DNA of 64,000 nt from Anaerolineales bacterium. GTDB lineage: Bacteria; Chloroflexota; Anaerolineae; Anaerolineales; Villigracilaceae. Position 1 is the stretch's first letter. The number at the start of each line of letters is the position of its first letter. Below the pieces are notes generated by a model. The model had not been told where the DNA came from. It searched no databases and saw nothing but the letters and a program-made list of their open reading frames with translations. Shown one piece after another: positions 1 to 7,764 of the stretch. The position numbers were made by a program, and so were the translations under genes. The stretch is from assembly GCA_016789305.1 (NCBI GenBank), contig JAEURJ010000007.1, forward strand, positions 434,001-498,000, given 5' to 3'.

Positions 1-1
1 T

Positions 2-2509
2 TTCTGGAAACGGGACGAAGAAACTGCTCCCAATTTTTTTGCGTGGAAAACAACCCCGCCCCGCCTCGCACAAACGCATCCCTTCCCGAACGATCTGCCT
101 GCTCCGCTTCGAGAGGCATTATCTTCCCGCGGCATCGAGCAGCTTTATTCCCACCAACTTTCCGCATGGACTCAATCGCGTGCGGGGAAAAACACCATCC
201 TCTCCACCGGCACAGCCAGCGGAAAGACTCTCTCCTATAATTTACCCGTTCTCGCAACGCTGCTGCAAAACCCGCAAGCGCGTGCCATTTATTTGTTCCC
301 CACCAAGGCATTGACCCAGGATCAGCTCTCAACGTTGATCAGCATCAACGTTCAAACATTCCAACATTTAAACTTCACGCCTGCCATCTATGACGGAGAT
401 ACTCCGCAAAAAGATCGTCCTTCGATCCGCAAGAATGCCCGTATTATCCTGTCCAACCCGGATATGCTGCACACCGGCATTTTGCCGCATCACTCCAATT
501 GGAGTGATTTCTTTGCCAACCTGAAGTACATTGTCATTGACGAAGCCCATACCTATCGCGGAGTCTTCGGTTCGCATGTCGCCAATGTGATTCGCAGGCT
601 CAAACGTGTGGCCGATTTTTATGGCGCGAAACCGCAATTCATTTTGGCATCTGCAACGATTGGGAACCCCAAAGAACTTGCTGAAAAATTAATTGAAGAG
701 CCAGTTGAATTAATTGACAATGACGGTTCTTCGCGCGGGGAACGCCACTTCATCATCTACAATCCACCGGTCACCGATGCAGCGCTGGGATTAAGAAAAA
801 GTGCCCTGCTCGAAAGTGTGCGCCTGACTAATCATCTGCTTTCACACAATGTGCAGAGTGTGATTTTCGCCCGCACGAGAAGAAGTGTTGAGATCATCCT
901 GACCTATCTTCAAGGCGCGAATCAAGGCTCGAACAGTTTTATTCGCGGTTATCGCAGCGGGTATCTATCCGCGCAGCGCCGCGAGATCGAGCAAGGCTTG
1001 CGCGATGGGAGTGTGAAAACCGTTGTGGCTACCACTGCATTGGAATTGGGGATCGACATCGGCGGGTTGGGCGCGGCAATCCTCGTCGGGTATCCGGGAA
1101 CCATCGCAAGCGCGAGGCAGCAGTCGGGTAGGGCGGGGCGGGGGGATGATCCCGCTGTTTCCGTGCTGGTTGCGTCGCCGAATCCACTTGACCAGTTCCT
1201 CGCTCATCATCCAGAATATTTCTTTGGCAGTTCGCCGGAGATGGCGTTGGTGAATCCGAATCATCTGTTGATCCTGCTGGAGCATTTGCGCTGCGCGATG
1301 TTCGAATTGCCATTTCAAAAAGGCGATGGCTTTGGGGGCATTTCGGATGAATTGCTGGAGGAATATTTGCAATTCATGGTTGCCAATCAGGATGCGCATT
1401 TCTCGAATGAAAAATATTTTTGGATGAGAGATCAATATCCTGCCGCGAACATTTCTTTGCGTTCTGCTTCGCCGCAAAGTGTGGTGTTGCAGGCTGCGGA
1501 TGAAGATGGGCGACCGGTGACGATCGGTACGGTCGATGGTGAAAGTGCCGCTTGGATGGTTCATCCCGGCGCGATCTACATGCACGAAGGCCAGCAATAT
1601 TTTGTGCAGGAGTTTAATCTCGAAGGTCACGTGGCCCAACTTGTGCCCGTTGGATTGGATTACTACACTGAGGCGCAAAAAAAATCCGAGATCGAAGTGT
1701 TGTCTACCAATGAACAAGCTGGGGTGAATGGCGGCCAAAAAGCATACGGCGAAATTAAAGTTACGACACAAGTGGTTGGCTATCGCAAGATCCGCTGGTT
1801 TACCTATGAAACGCTCGGACAGGAACCATTGGAGATGCCGCCTTCAGAATTGGAAACGACAGGATATTGGCTTTCACTCTCTGAAGAAGTTGTGAATCAA
1901 TTGCGCGATGCCGGTGTGTGGACCAACGACCCGAATGAATACGGCCCCGATTGGCCGAAGATCCGCGAACGCGTGCGCGCACGGGATGGATATAAATGCC
2001 AGGTGTGCGGCACACCGGAAACAACCCGCCAGCACGATGTTCATCATAAAGTTCCATTTCGTTCGTTCATTCGTGATGGTGTATTGGATCGTGAGCTTGC
2101 CAATCGTCTGGAAAACCTCACCACGCTTTGTCCAAGCTGTCATCACAAAGTGGAACAGAACGTCCGCATTCGCAGCGGCCTTGGCGGACTTGGCTTTGTG
2201 CTTGGCAATCTCGCGCCTTTATTCTTGATGTGCGACACGCGCGATCTGGGTGTGCATACGGACCCTGTCTGGTCTGGCGCGGATAGCCAGCCATCCGTTG
2301 TTTTGTATGATCTTGTTCCCGCTGGCATCGGGTTCAGTCAGAAATTATTCGAGATGCACGATGAATTGATTCAACGCGCATTTGAACTGGTCAGTCAATG
2401 CGACTGTGAAGACGGTTGTCCATCTTGTGTGGGTCCCGGCGGCGAGAATGGGGTGGGCGGCAAGCAGGAAACACTGGCGATCTTGAAACAATTAACTGTC
2501 ATTCCATAG
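2..2509 (+). CDS. MrfA/YprA-like DEAH helicase with inserted HNH domain, 5' end outside the window
   Basis: The reading frame is open from base 2 with no in-frame start, so the N-terminus lies upstream; the first in-frame ATG (293) would cut off the ATP site. Counting from base 2, Walker A TGTASGKT is at residues 69-76, DEAH at 180-183, motif III SAT near 218 and motif VI QQSGRAGRG near 375, giving a complete superfamily 2 core. The C-terminus has the four-Cys cluster CDCEDGCPSC (about 800-810) and a PLFLMCDTRDLG block, as in MrfA/YprA DNA-repair helicases. Between TGYW and that block lies an HNH module (about 650-720): CQVC, HDVHHKVPFR, LCPSCHH. The family unwinds DNA and supports mitomycin-damage repair; the HNH may add nuclease activity (inference). 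Confidence 0.88.
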   Translation, partial: FWKRDEETAPNFFAWKTTPPRLAQTHPFPNDLPAPLREALSSRGIEQLYSHQLSAWTQSRAGKNTILSTGTASGKTLSYNLPVLATLLQNPQARAIYLFPTKALTQDQLSTLISINVQTFQHLNFTPAIYDGDTPQKDRPSIRKNARIILSNPDMLHTGILPHHSNWSDFFANLKYIVIDEAHTYRGVFGSHVANVIRRLKRVADFYGAKPQFILASATIGNPKELAEKLIEEPVELIDNDGSSRGERHFIIYNPPVTDAALGLRKSALLESVRLTNHLLSHNVQSVIFARTRRSVEIILTYLQGANQGSNSFIRGYRSGYLSAQRREIEQGLRDGSVKTVVATTALELGIDIGGLGAAILVGYPGTIASARQQSGRAGRGDDPAVSVLVASPNPLDQFLAHHPEYFFGSSPEMALVNPNHLLILLEHLRCAMFELPFQKGDGFGGISDELLEEYLQFMVANQDAHFSNEKYFWMRDQYPAANISLRSASPQSVVLQAADEDGRPVTIGTVDGESAAWMVHPGAIYMHEGQQYFVQEFNLEGHVAQLVPVGLDYYTEAQKKSEIEVLSTNEQAGVNGGQKAYGEIKVTTQVVGYRKIRWFTYETLGQEPLEMPPSELETTGYWLSLSEEVVNQLRDAGVWTNDPNEYGPDWPKIRERVRARDGYKCQVCGTPETTRQHDVHHKVPFRSFIRDGVLDRELANRLENLTTLCPSCHHKVEQNVRIRSGLGGLGFVLGNLAPLFLMCDTRDLGVHTDPVWSGADSQPSVVLYDLVPAGIGFSQKLFEMHDELIQRAFELVSQCDCEDGCPSCVGPGGENGVGGKQETLAILKQLTVIP

Positions 2510-2521
2510 ACTATTCGATCT

Positions 2522-2911
2522 ATGAAACAGTTTGTTGAAACTTGGAAGGAAAAAGCCAGGCAAATTAAAGTCGAAGTCTATGCGCTGTATCTGGCATACC
2601 GGGACCCGCGAGTTCCCCTGTATGGTCGAATCTTTACTGCCTGTGTCGTAGCCTATGCCTTCAGTCCAATAGACTTGATTCCTGATTTCATTCCCATCAT
2701 TGGGTATCTGGATGACCTGATCTTGATCCCACTGGGGATCAAGATCGCCCTTTCGATGGTTCCAAAAGAGGTAATGGAGGAAAGCCGCGAAAAAGCGCGG
2801 GAATTGCTCGGTACAGGGAAGCCGGTCAATTGGGTGGCCGGCATGATGATCATCTTGATTTGGATATCGCTTGCGACGTATGCGATCAACCTGTTTACAG
2901 ATGGAAAATAA
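2522..2911 (+). CDS. DUF1232 (YkvA-like) membrane protein
   Basis: A 129-residue protein with the DUF1232/YkvA core: a short amphipathic N-terminus, then AYAFSPIDLIPDFIPIIGYL at about residues 46-65, which is the family hallmark (SPIDLIPDFIP, GYLDDL). A second hydrophobic helix lies at about 102-122. It is probably a small membrane-associated protein of unknown role. It starts 13 bases after the helicase stop on the same strand, so it may be co-transcribed, but nothing links the functions. No clear Shine-Dalgarno is seen before the ATG. Confidence 0.85.
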   Translation: MKQFVETWKEKARQIKVEVYALYLAYRDPRVPLYGRIFTACVVAYAFSPIDLIPDFIPIIGYLDDLILIPLGIKIALSMVPKEVMEESREKARELLGTGKPVNWVAGMMIILIWISLATYAINLFTDGK

Positions 2912-2981
2912 AAGACCATTGAACTGCAATATCGTGCAATAATGGATAATAAAATTTGGTTTCCATTGGAAGAAGCAAAAA

Positions 2982-4205
2982 ATGAAAAATCAACCTGATG
3001 TCGGTCTTCTATTCACCACCCGCATTATCCGTCTCTTTTGTTACGGATTCCTCTCGGTGGTGCTGGCGCTTTATCTTTCCGAAACCGGCCTCACCGAGAA
3101 AATGATCGGCTTGTTGTTCACATTGACTCTTGCAGGCGATGCAGGCATCTCGCTCTGGCTCACCACCAGCGCAGACCGTATTGGACGCAAACGGACACTA
3201 TTAATTGGAGGCTTGTTAATGCTTGGGGCGGGCATTGTTTTCATTCTGACGAACAATGTCATTGTGTTGATGGCTGCTGCGATCATTGGCGTCATCAGCC
3301 CCAGTGGAAATGAGATCGGTCCATTTCTCTCCGTTGAACAGGCGGGGTTGACCAGCCTGATCCCAAATGAAAAGCGCACGCAAGTCTTCGCCTGGTATAA
3401 CCTGGTGGGTTCGTTCGCCACTGCAACCGGCGCACTCTCGGGAGGCTGGCTAGCTCAGGGATTGCAATCCACTGGTTGGTCTGCGTTGGAGGCGTATCGT
3501 TTTATTTTGATGGGCTACGCCATCGGTGGCTTGTTGATCACACTTCTTTTCTTGAATCTTTCCCCCGCAATTGAAGTGACCCAAACAGTCAGTGAAGTGC
3601 AACTAAAGAAAGTGTTGGGCCTGCACCGTTCGCGAGATGTGGTCTTCAAGTTGAGTGCGCTCTTTGCCCTGGATGCCTTTGCCGGCGGTTTGATCGTGCA
3701 AAGCATGATGGCGTATTGGTTTCACATCAAATATGGAATCGACTCAGGGATTCTTGGCAGCATCTTCTTTGGTGCAAATGTACTGGCTGGGATTTCGGCA
3801 TTGCTTGCCGCACGCATCGCCGCGAAGTTTGGCTTGATCAATACGATGGTCTTCACACACATCCCATCCAACATTTTATTGATCCTCGTTCCGTTGATGC
3901 CGAACCTGCCGCTTGCCATCACTGTTTTATTATTGCGTTTCAGCATTTCGCAAATGGATGTACCGGCGCGTCAATCCTACACGATGGCTGTTGTTGCGCC
4001 AGATGAACGGTCCGCCGCTTCAGGAGTGACTGCCATTGCCCGCTCGGTGGGAGCGGCCATTTCCCCGGCATTGACCGGACTCTTTTTCAGTGTTCCAATG
4101 TTATTCAATGTCCCGTTCTACCTGACCGGCGGATTGAAGATCGTATATGACCTGCTGATCTACCGGGAATTCAGCGCGGTCAAACCGCCCGAAGAAAGAT
4201 CATAG
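2982..4205 (+). CDS. MFS transporter
   Basis: A 407-residue polytopic protein with about 12 hydrophobic segments. The loop between helices 2 and 3 carries SADRIGRKRTLL, the MFS motif A (D-x-x-G-R-[RK]), near residue 65. The C-terminal half has the family-like segment DVPARQSYTMAVVAPDERSA, seen in putative drug and metabolite exporters. A GGAAGAAG ribosome-binding sequence precedes the ATG. It is probably a proton-driven exporter in the inner membrane; the substrate cannot be told. The cupin gene follows 109 bases later. Confidence 0.88.
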   Translation: MKNQPDVGLLFTTRIIRLFCYGFLSVVLALYLSETGLTEKMIGLLFTLTLAGDAGISLWLTTSADRIGRKRTLLIGGLLMLGAGIVFILTNNVIVLMAAAIIGVISPSGNEIGPFLSVEQAGLTSLIPNEKRTQVFAWYNLVGSFATATGALSGGWLAQGLQSTGWSALEAYRFILMGYAIGGLLITLLFLNLSPAIEVTQTVSEVQLKKVLGLHRSRDVVFKLSALFALDAFAGGLIVQSMMAYWFHIKYGIDSGILGSIFFGANVLAGISALLAARIAAKFGLINTMVFTHIPSNILLILVPLMPNLPLAITVLLLRFSISQMDVPARQSYTMAVVAPDERSAASGVTAIARSVGAAISPALTGLFFSVPMLFNVPFYLTGGLKIVYDLLIYREFSAVKPPEERS

Positions 4206-4314
4206 TTTTGTGGAATGCGGAAGTTCCCTGGACATCCGCCAGGACTGGCTGCTTCCGCTATCCAAGCTAACCGAAAAAGTAGAACTTTTGCACTCCAAAC
4301 AATTAAGAGGTCTC

Positions 4315-4638
4315 ATGTCTACTGCACCGAAATCGCAAGTTTTAAATCTCGTTGAAATGGTCAATTATCAGGAAGGCGCGGTGGTCAGCCGCCAGATCAC
4401 CAAGGAAGAGACTGGCAATGTCACGCTTTTTGCATTTGACCACGAACAGGGTCTGAGCGAACACACTGCGCCTTATGATGCGCTTGCTCACGTTCTCGAA
4501 GGCGAAGCCGAAATCAGCATTTCAGGCAAGCCGTTTCATTTGAAAGCCGGGGACGCGATAGTGATGCCTGCCAATGAACCCCATGCGTTGAAAGCGATTC
4601 AGAAATTCAAGATGCTGTTGACCATGATCCGCGCTTGA
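4315..4638 (+). CDS. Small cupin-domain protein
   Basis: A single-domain cupin of 107 residues. Cupin motif 1 is degenerate (EHTAPYDALAHVLEGEAEISI) and motif 2 reads GDAIVMPANEPHAL. His and Glu ligands can be picked out at EH, HVLEGE and PHAL, so a metal site is plausible. I chose the ATG at 4315 because AGAGG sits just upstream; an in-frame ATG at 4210 would add 35 residues outside the fold. Such cupins are often small-molecule binding or sensor proteins; no substrate is evident. The lipoprotein gene follows after 18 bases. Confidence 0.85.
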   Translation: MSTAPKSQVLNLVEMVNYQEGAVVSRQITKEETGNVTLFAFDHEQGLSEHTAPYDALAHVLEGEAEISISGKPFHLKAGDAIVMPANEPHALKAIQKFKMLLTMIRA

Positions 4639-4656
4639 TCTGTAAAAGGAGTTTAT

Positions 4657-5430
4657 ATGAAAACAATTTTGAAGAATACTCTTGTGACTTGTGTTTTAAC
4701 CGTCGTCGTTCTCGCCTGCGGAGGGCCTGCGCCGGCGGATACGAATACTTCCCAGCCGGTTCTTCCTGTCATGGTGGAGCCTGTGGAATTAAAGTCCAGC
4801 ACAGTGAATGAGGAGAGTCAGGCGCCGATCTATAAGATTACGGCGCAGACGCCTTACCTAGACCCGGCCACGGACTCGAGGGTGCAGGCCTTCAATGAAG
4901 CTGTGAAGTCCATTGTGGATGGCGAGGTCGCCGCATTCAAGGGCGGCATGGCGGAGATGCCCGCTGAACCGATCTCGGCTGGCAGTTCTTTCGATATTCA
5001 ACATCAGTTGATCGGCCAGAAGGGAAATATCTGGAGCATTCAATTTAATATCAATGGATATGCCGACGGCGCGGCGCATCCGTATCATTACAGCATCACC
5101 TTCAATTACGACCTGCAGAACGGAAAGCAACTGATTTTGGATGACCTGTTCCTGCCCAACTCCAATTATTTGCAGGTGCTTTCCGATATCTCGAAGACAG
5201 ACCTTACATCCCGTAATATTGGTTTTGAAGCAGGCTTCCAACAAGGCGCAGACCCATTGCCGGGAAATTACAGGAATTGGAATCTCTCCAATGAAGGTTT
5301 CCTGGTCATTACTTTCGATGAAGGTCAAGTGTCTGCCTATGCAGCCGGGCCGCAGACCGTGACCATTCCATTTTCATCGCTCACGCAGGTGATCAATGCG
5401 CAAGGTCCGTTGGCGCCGTTTTTACAGTAA
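4657..5430 (+). CDS. Lipoprotein with DUF3298 (RsiV-like) domain
   Basis: 257 residues beginning with a lipoprotein signal peptide: basic start, hydrophobic core and lipobox VLAC with Cys at residue 21. Residues about 50-255 match the DUF4163/DUF3298 pattern of RsiV-like extracytoplasmic proteins: two-part domain, central AHPYHYSITFNYDL, then GKQLILDDLF. RsiV binds lysozyme in Firmicutes, but there is no transmembrane anti-sigma part and no sigma-factor gene here, so that role should not be assumed. AAAGGAG precedes the ATG. A strong bidirectional terminator follows. Confidence 0.8.
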   Translation: MKTILKNTLVTCVLTVVVLACGGPAPADTNTSQPVLPVMVEPVELKSSTVNEESQAPIYKITAQTPYLDPATDSRVQAFNEAVKSIVDGEVAAFKGGMAEMPAEPISAGSSFDIQHQLIGQKGNIWSIQFNINGYADGAAHPYHYSITFNYDLQNGKQLILDDLFLPNSNYLQVLSDISKTDLTSRNIGFEAGFQQGADPLPGNYRNWNLSNEGFLVITFDEGQVSAYAAGPQTVTIPFSSLTQVINAQGPLAPFLQ

Positions 5431-5440
5431 TGGCTAAATA

Positions 5441-5483
5441 ACAAATAAAAAACGCGAGAGCATCTCTCGCGTTTTTTATTTGT
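5441..5483. terminator. Bidirectional rho-independent terminator
   Basis: A perfect 20-bp inverted repeat with a 3-base loop (CAT); the stem holds AACGCGAGAG and is bounded by A/T runs on both sides. It lies between the convergent DUF3298 lipoprotein and membrane-protein genes and covers the last codons of the latter. Confidence 0.93.
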
Positions 5484-6243
5484 GCAACTGATTTAGTATC
5501 AACAATGTCAACCCCTGTGTGATGAGGGCGGCGAGGGTGGCGGCGGAAAATGATAAGGCGAGGCTGCTGTTTGGGATCAACAGCCCAAGCACGAGGTAGA
5601 ACGAAGCGAAGGCGAACAATCCGTACACCAATCCGCGCAGGACGTTGATCGCACTCGGTCCGCCGTCATGGCGATGAGCAAAAACAGTCAGGATGCTGAC
5701 GTAGAGCGGTATGGTGGTCAACAAGCCGGTGAGGCGCGCGCCGATGTAGGGCGCGATGGCCGTGACCAAAATAATGAAACTGGTGCCGAGCAGGATGCGC
5801 GAAGGAATATCCCATTTGCCCGGCGTGGATGCGGAAAGCACGGCTTCGTATTTTGGCATCAACCACGCGCCAAGAAAGATCACGACCATGATCGCAAAGA
5901 AAAGCGGAATGAACGGGATGGTGATATTTTGCAGCAGGGTCGTCATGCCCGTGAAGACCAACACGCCAGCCGTGAATGAGACCTTCCAATCATATCGTTT
6001 GGCAAGCCATGCATAGGTGAGCGAATATGCGATCAGGGAAAAACCGCCGCTTAACACGCCGCGAACTGTTTCGAACGCAAAGGCACGGTCGTGGCTGAGG
6101 GCGACGAAGAACGCCACAGGTCCCGAAGTGAGCGGCAGGCCGACGATCCACCCGCTGACGGCTGCGCCCCATTTGCGGCCGGCGAGGCTGGCAGACCCGA
6201 TGATGATTGGCGCGAGGATGAGTTTGAGGATGAAGATGTTCAT
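5476..6243 (-). CDS. Uncharacterised polytopic membrane protein
   Basis: 255 residues, strongly hydrophobic, with about eight predicted helices. The N-terminal segment GRKWGAAVSGWIVGLPLTSG and a later, related APYIGARLTGLLTTIPLYVS suggest two homologous halves, as in small two-repeat transporters. It faintly resembles GlpM/DUF3147-type proteins, but I do not assign a family. The 3' end is inside the shared terminator. Between it and the upstream CPBP gene lies a 29-bp palindrome. Confidence 0.7.
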   Translation of the reverse strand: MNIFILKLILAPIIIGSASLAGRKWGAAVSGWIVGLPLTSGPVAFFVALSHDRAFAFETVRGVLSGGFSLIAYSLTYAWLAKRYDWKVSFTAGVLVFTGMTTLLQNITIPFIPLFFAIMVVIFLGAWLMPKYEAVLSASTPGKWDIPSRILLGTSFIILVTAIAPYIGARLTGLLTTIPLYVSILTVFAHRHDGGPSAINVLRGLVYGLFAFASFYLVLGLLIPNSSLALSFSAATLAALITQGLTLLILNQLHK

Positions 6244-6253
6244 TGTTACAAGT

Positions 6254-6282
6254 GCTCCTTCAGGGGCTTAGCCCGAAGGAGC
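6254..6282. repeat. REP-like palindrome, divergent copy
   Basis: GCTCCTTC and GAAGGAGC arms flank the core GGGGCTTAGCCC. The core matches the 31-bp palindrome family at 32747, 34410, 35661, 36276 and 46038, but the outer arms differ in a matched way. It sits between two minus-strand genes and could also act as a terminator for the upstream one. Confidence 0.7.
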
Positions 6283-6290
6283 GACTAGAC

Positions 6291-6905
6291 TTATTTAACG
6301 ATCAAATACACGGACATCAAGATGGAAAAATCCGCGGCCATGTGACCAAGGACCGGCGCAAGCGTACCGCCGTCTTCGCGTTTGACCTGCCGCCAGAACC
6401 AGCCAATAAAGGTGAGACATGCCACCACGAGAATCGTGACCGGCAGGGACACACGCTGCACCAGGATGATGGCGTGATAGCCTGCATAAAGCAGATCGCC
6501 CACATAAAATCCCTTTGTGTCATTCTCCAAAGATACCCGCCAGAAATATTCTTCAAGCAACGGGTTGACCAGCGAAAAGTAAGCGATGAAAGACGGGAGA
6601 GTTGATGCGGTCAGACCCAACTGTGCTATCTGGGATTTGAAATCCGCTGACATCCCAACGAAGGGGCGCAGGAAATAAACAGCCAATCCGCTCAGCCCGC
6701 CAAGTAAAATATTCAACAGAACCCATTTCAAATGACCGCTTTTGAAGAGAGTCTTTGGTGAAGCAATGGGTTTGGAAACGATGATGATCAGAACGAATGC
6801 GATATGCAGGCCCAACAGTGCGGCCCAGGCGTTATGGAACAAAAATAATCCCGCCCACACGGCGAGATAGGGGAGCAGTCCTTTGAAGATGACCTTGTGA
6901 AACAT
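6291..6905 (-). CDS. CPBP-type intramembrane protease homologue
   Basis: 204 residues from the ATG at 6905; a longer frame reaching 7031 would run through the tRNA-Ser gene and is rejected. About six hydrophobic helices. Near residue 125 is EEYFWR, matching CPBP motif 1 (EExxxR), followed by AGYHA (motif 2 His) and GHMAADF (motif 3). These are the residues expected of the CAAX/type II prenyl endopeptidase-like family, integral membrane metalloproteases. The target is unknown. A TATAAT lies 10 bases before the ATG, giving at most a very short leader. Confidence 0.75.
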   Translation of the reverse strand: MFHKVIFKGLLPYLAVWAGLFLFHNAWAALLGLHIAFVLIIIVSKPIASPKTLFKSGHLKWVLLNILLGGLSGLAVYFLRPFVGMSADFKSQIAQLGLTASTLPSFIAYFSLVNPLLEEYFWRVSLENDTKGFYVGDLLYAGYHAIILVQRVSLPVTILVVACLTFIGWFWRQVKREDGGTLAPVLGHMAADFSILMSVYLIVK

Positions 6906-6977
6906 GGAGAAGAAGATTATACCCAACTCGCTTGATTCTGTTCGCTGTGGGGATGTATGGTAAAATCGCTGTCGCCT

Positions 6978-7065
6978 GGAGGGATGGCCGAGCGGCTGAA
7001 GGCGCATGTCTTGAAAACATGTTTGGGTCACACCAACGTGGGTTCGAATCCCACTCCCTCCGCCA
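6978..7065 (+). tRNA. tRNA-Ser (anticodon UGA)
   Basis: The acceptor 5' strand GGAGGGA pairs with TCCCTCC, with discriminator G and encoded CCA. The anticodon arm has loop CTTGAAA, so the anticodon is TGA. A long variable arm typical of class II tRNAs follows, and the T-arm carries GGTTCGAATCC. All arms can be paired by eye. Confidence 0.96.
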
Positions 7066-7143
7066 GGTGACTATCGGTTGTTCGTTCGAGGTCATGACCG
7101 GAGCAGCGATCATGGTTTGTCAATCGAATGTCTACATGAATAT

Positions 7144-7235
7144 GGGGAGGTGCCAGAGTGGCTGAATGGGCTCGCCTGCTAAGTGAGTGCCGGCTTTAAA
7201 ACCGGTCGCGGGTTCGAATCCCGCCCTCCCCGCCA
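7144..7235 (+). tRNA. tRNA-Ser (anticodon GCU)
   Basis: Acceptor GGGGAGG pairs with CCTCCCC, then G and encoded CCA. The anticodon loop CTGCTAA gives anticodon GCT. A long variable arm (GCCGGCTTTAAAACCGGT) and T-loop TTCGAAT complete a class II tRNA. It lies 78 bases after the first tRNA-Ser. Its 3' end and terminator are duplicated just downstream. Confidence 0.96.
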
Positions 7236-7281
7236 CATGGGAAGCGTGTTCCGAAAGGGACACGCTTTTTGTTTCCGTTCG
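7213..7281 (+). repeat. Tandem duplication, copy 1 (tRNA-Ser 3' end plus terminator)
   Basis: 69 bases starting at the T-loop of tRNA-Ser(GCU), through CCA and the terminator, to CCGTTCG. It recurs almost unchanged at 7306-7375 after a 24-base spacer. The difference is concentrated in the terminator stem and is compensated. Confidence 0.93.
7243..7270 (+). terminator. Terminator of tRNA-Ser(GCU)
   Basis: Stem AGCGTGTTCC with GGGACACGCT (one G-T pair), GAAA tetraloop, then a run of T. It begins eight bases after the tRNA CCA. Confidence 0.93.
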
Positions 7282-7305
7282 CAGGGTCCCCGCAGGGGGA
7301 TAAAA

Positions 7306-7375
7306 TTCGAATCCCGCCCTCCCCGCCACATGGGAAGCACGTTCCGAAAGGAACGTGCTTTTTGTTTTCCGTTCG
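7306..7375 (+). repeat. Tandem duplication, copy 2 (orphan tRNA 3' end plus terminator)
   Basis: 70 bases repeating the T-loop, acceptor 3' strand, CCA and terminator of the upstream tRNA-Ser, but without a 5' half, so it cannot form a tRNA. Such an arrangement can come from unequal duplication or from integration and loss of an element that used the tRNA 3' end as its attachment site. Confidence 0.9.
7336..7363 (+). terminator. Second terminator, in the duplicated segment
   Basis: Perfect stem AGCACGTTCC with GGAACGTGCT, GAAA loop and T run. Relative to copy 1 both arms changed together, so pairing was kept. Confidence 0.9.
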
Positions 7376-7443
7376 TTGGGATAATCCAAGCAGCGGAAAA
7401 TTCCATTTCAGCCCGTCAAAGGGAGTTTTCAGCCTGTGAGGGC

Positions 7444-7531
7444 AAACTTTGCTCTTGGGGAAGCCAGATTTTGATATAGAGCAAAGTTTAATTTGATACA
7501 TATCAAACTTTATTTTGATCTATATCAAAAT
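7444..7531. repeat. Cluster of AT-rich palindromes with TTTGATA core
   Basis: Three nested or adjacent dyads: AAACTTTGCTC with GAGCAAAGTTT (7444-7489), TTTGATA-CA-TATCAAA (7492-7507), and ATTTTGAT-ctat-ATCAAAAT (7512-7531), plus a lone TTTTGATATA at 7470. No gene covers 7376-7576. Function unknown; iterated protein-binding sites or successive hairpins are both possible. Confidence 0.75.
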
Positions 7532-7576
7532 AAAATCAGAGCCGTGCAAACCATTTTTTGCGCGGCTCCAGTTGTT

Positions 7577-7684
7577 TTACTCGATGATCAGCGGGTCTTC
7601 AGGGTGGGCGGCGTCCCAAAGCTCCTTGAGGCGCTCGTTGGTGATGCCAATATTGGCCTTGTTTTTGACCTCCCCGCTGTAGCA
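7577..7684 (-). pseudogene. C-terminal remnant of an HU-related DNA-binding protein gene
   Basis: On the minus strand this translates to a fragment containing NKANIGITNERLKELWDA and ending HPEDPLIIE before a stop. It matches the C-terminus of the intact 131-residue HU-related protein at 32788-33183 (NKANIGKSTEELVAKWNA, HPEDPVEE). An in-frame stop (plus-strand TCA at 7685) lies directly upstream and no HU core follows, so only about 33 codons survive. It is probably a decayed or truncated paralogue. Confidence 0.8.
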
Positions 7685-7764
7685 TCAAATAGGCAAATGG
7701 CTTAATCAAAAAAACTGCCTTGAAAGTCAAGGTGGTGTCTGCACCCTGTGTTAGCCAGATGCTA

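Noticed and set aside
39..314. Two overlapping frames at the left edge (39-314 and 43-240)
   Set aside because: They are shadows of the helicase frame, which is open from base 2 and contains Walker A.
965..1771. 268-codon antisense frame inside the helicase
   Set aside because: No domain, no ribosome-binding site, and the plus-strand helicase motifs explain the region.
4210..4314. 35-residue N-terminal extension of the cupin protein
   Set aside because: No ribosome-binding site, while AGAGG precedes the ATG at 4315 where the fold begins.
7132..7501. Several frames over the tRNA-Ser genes and terminator repeats
   Set aside because: They translate tRNA and repeat sequence (for example PPRHMGS) and are artefacts of the duplicated tRNA end.
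7493..7705. 70-codon plus-strand frame
   Set aside because: It is the antisense of the HU-related remnant and AT-rich palindromes, with no start signal.
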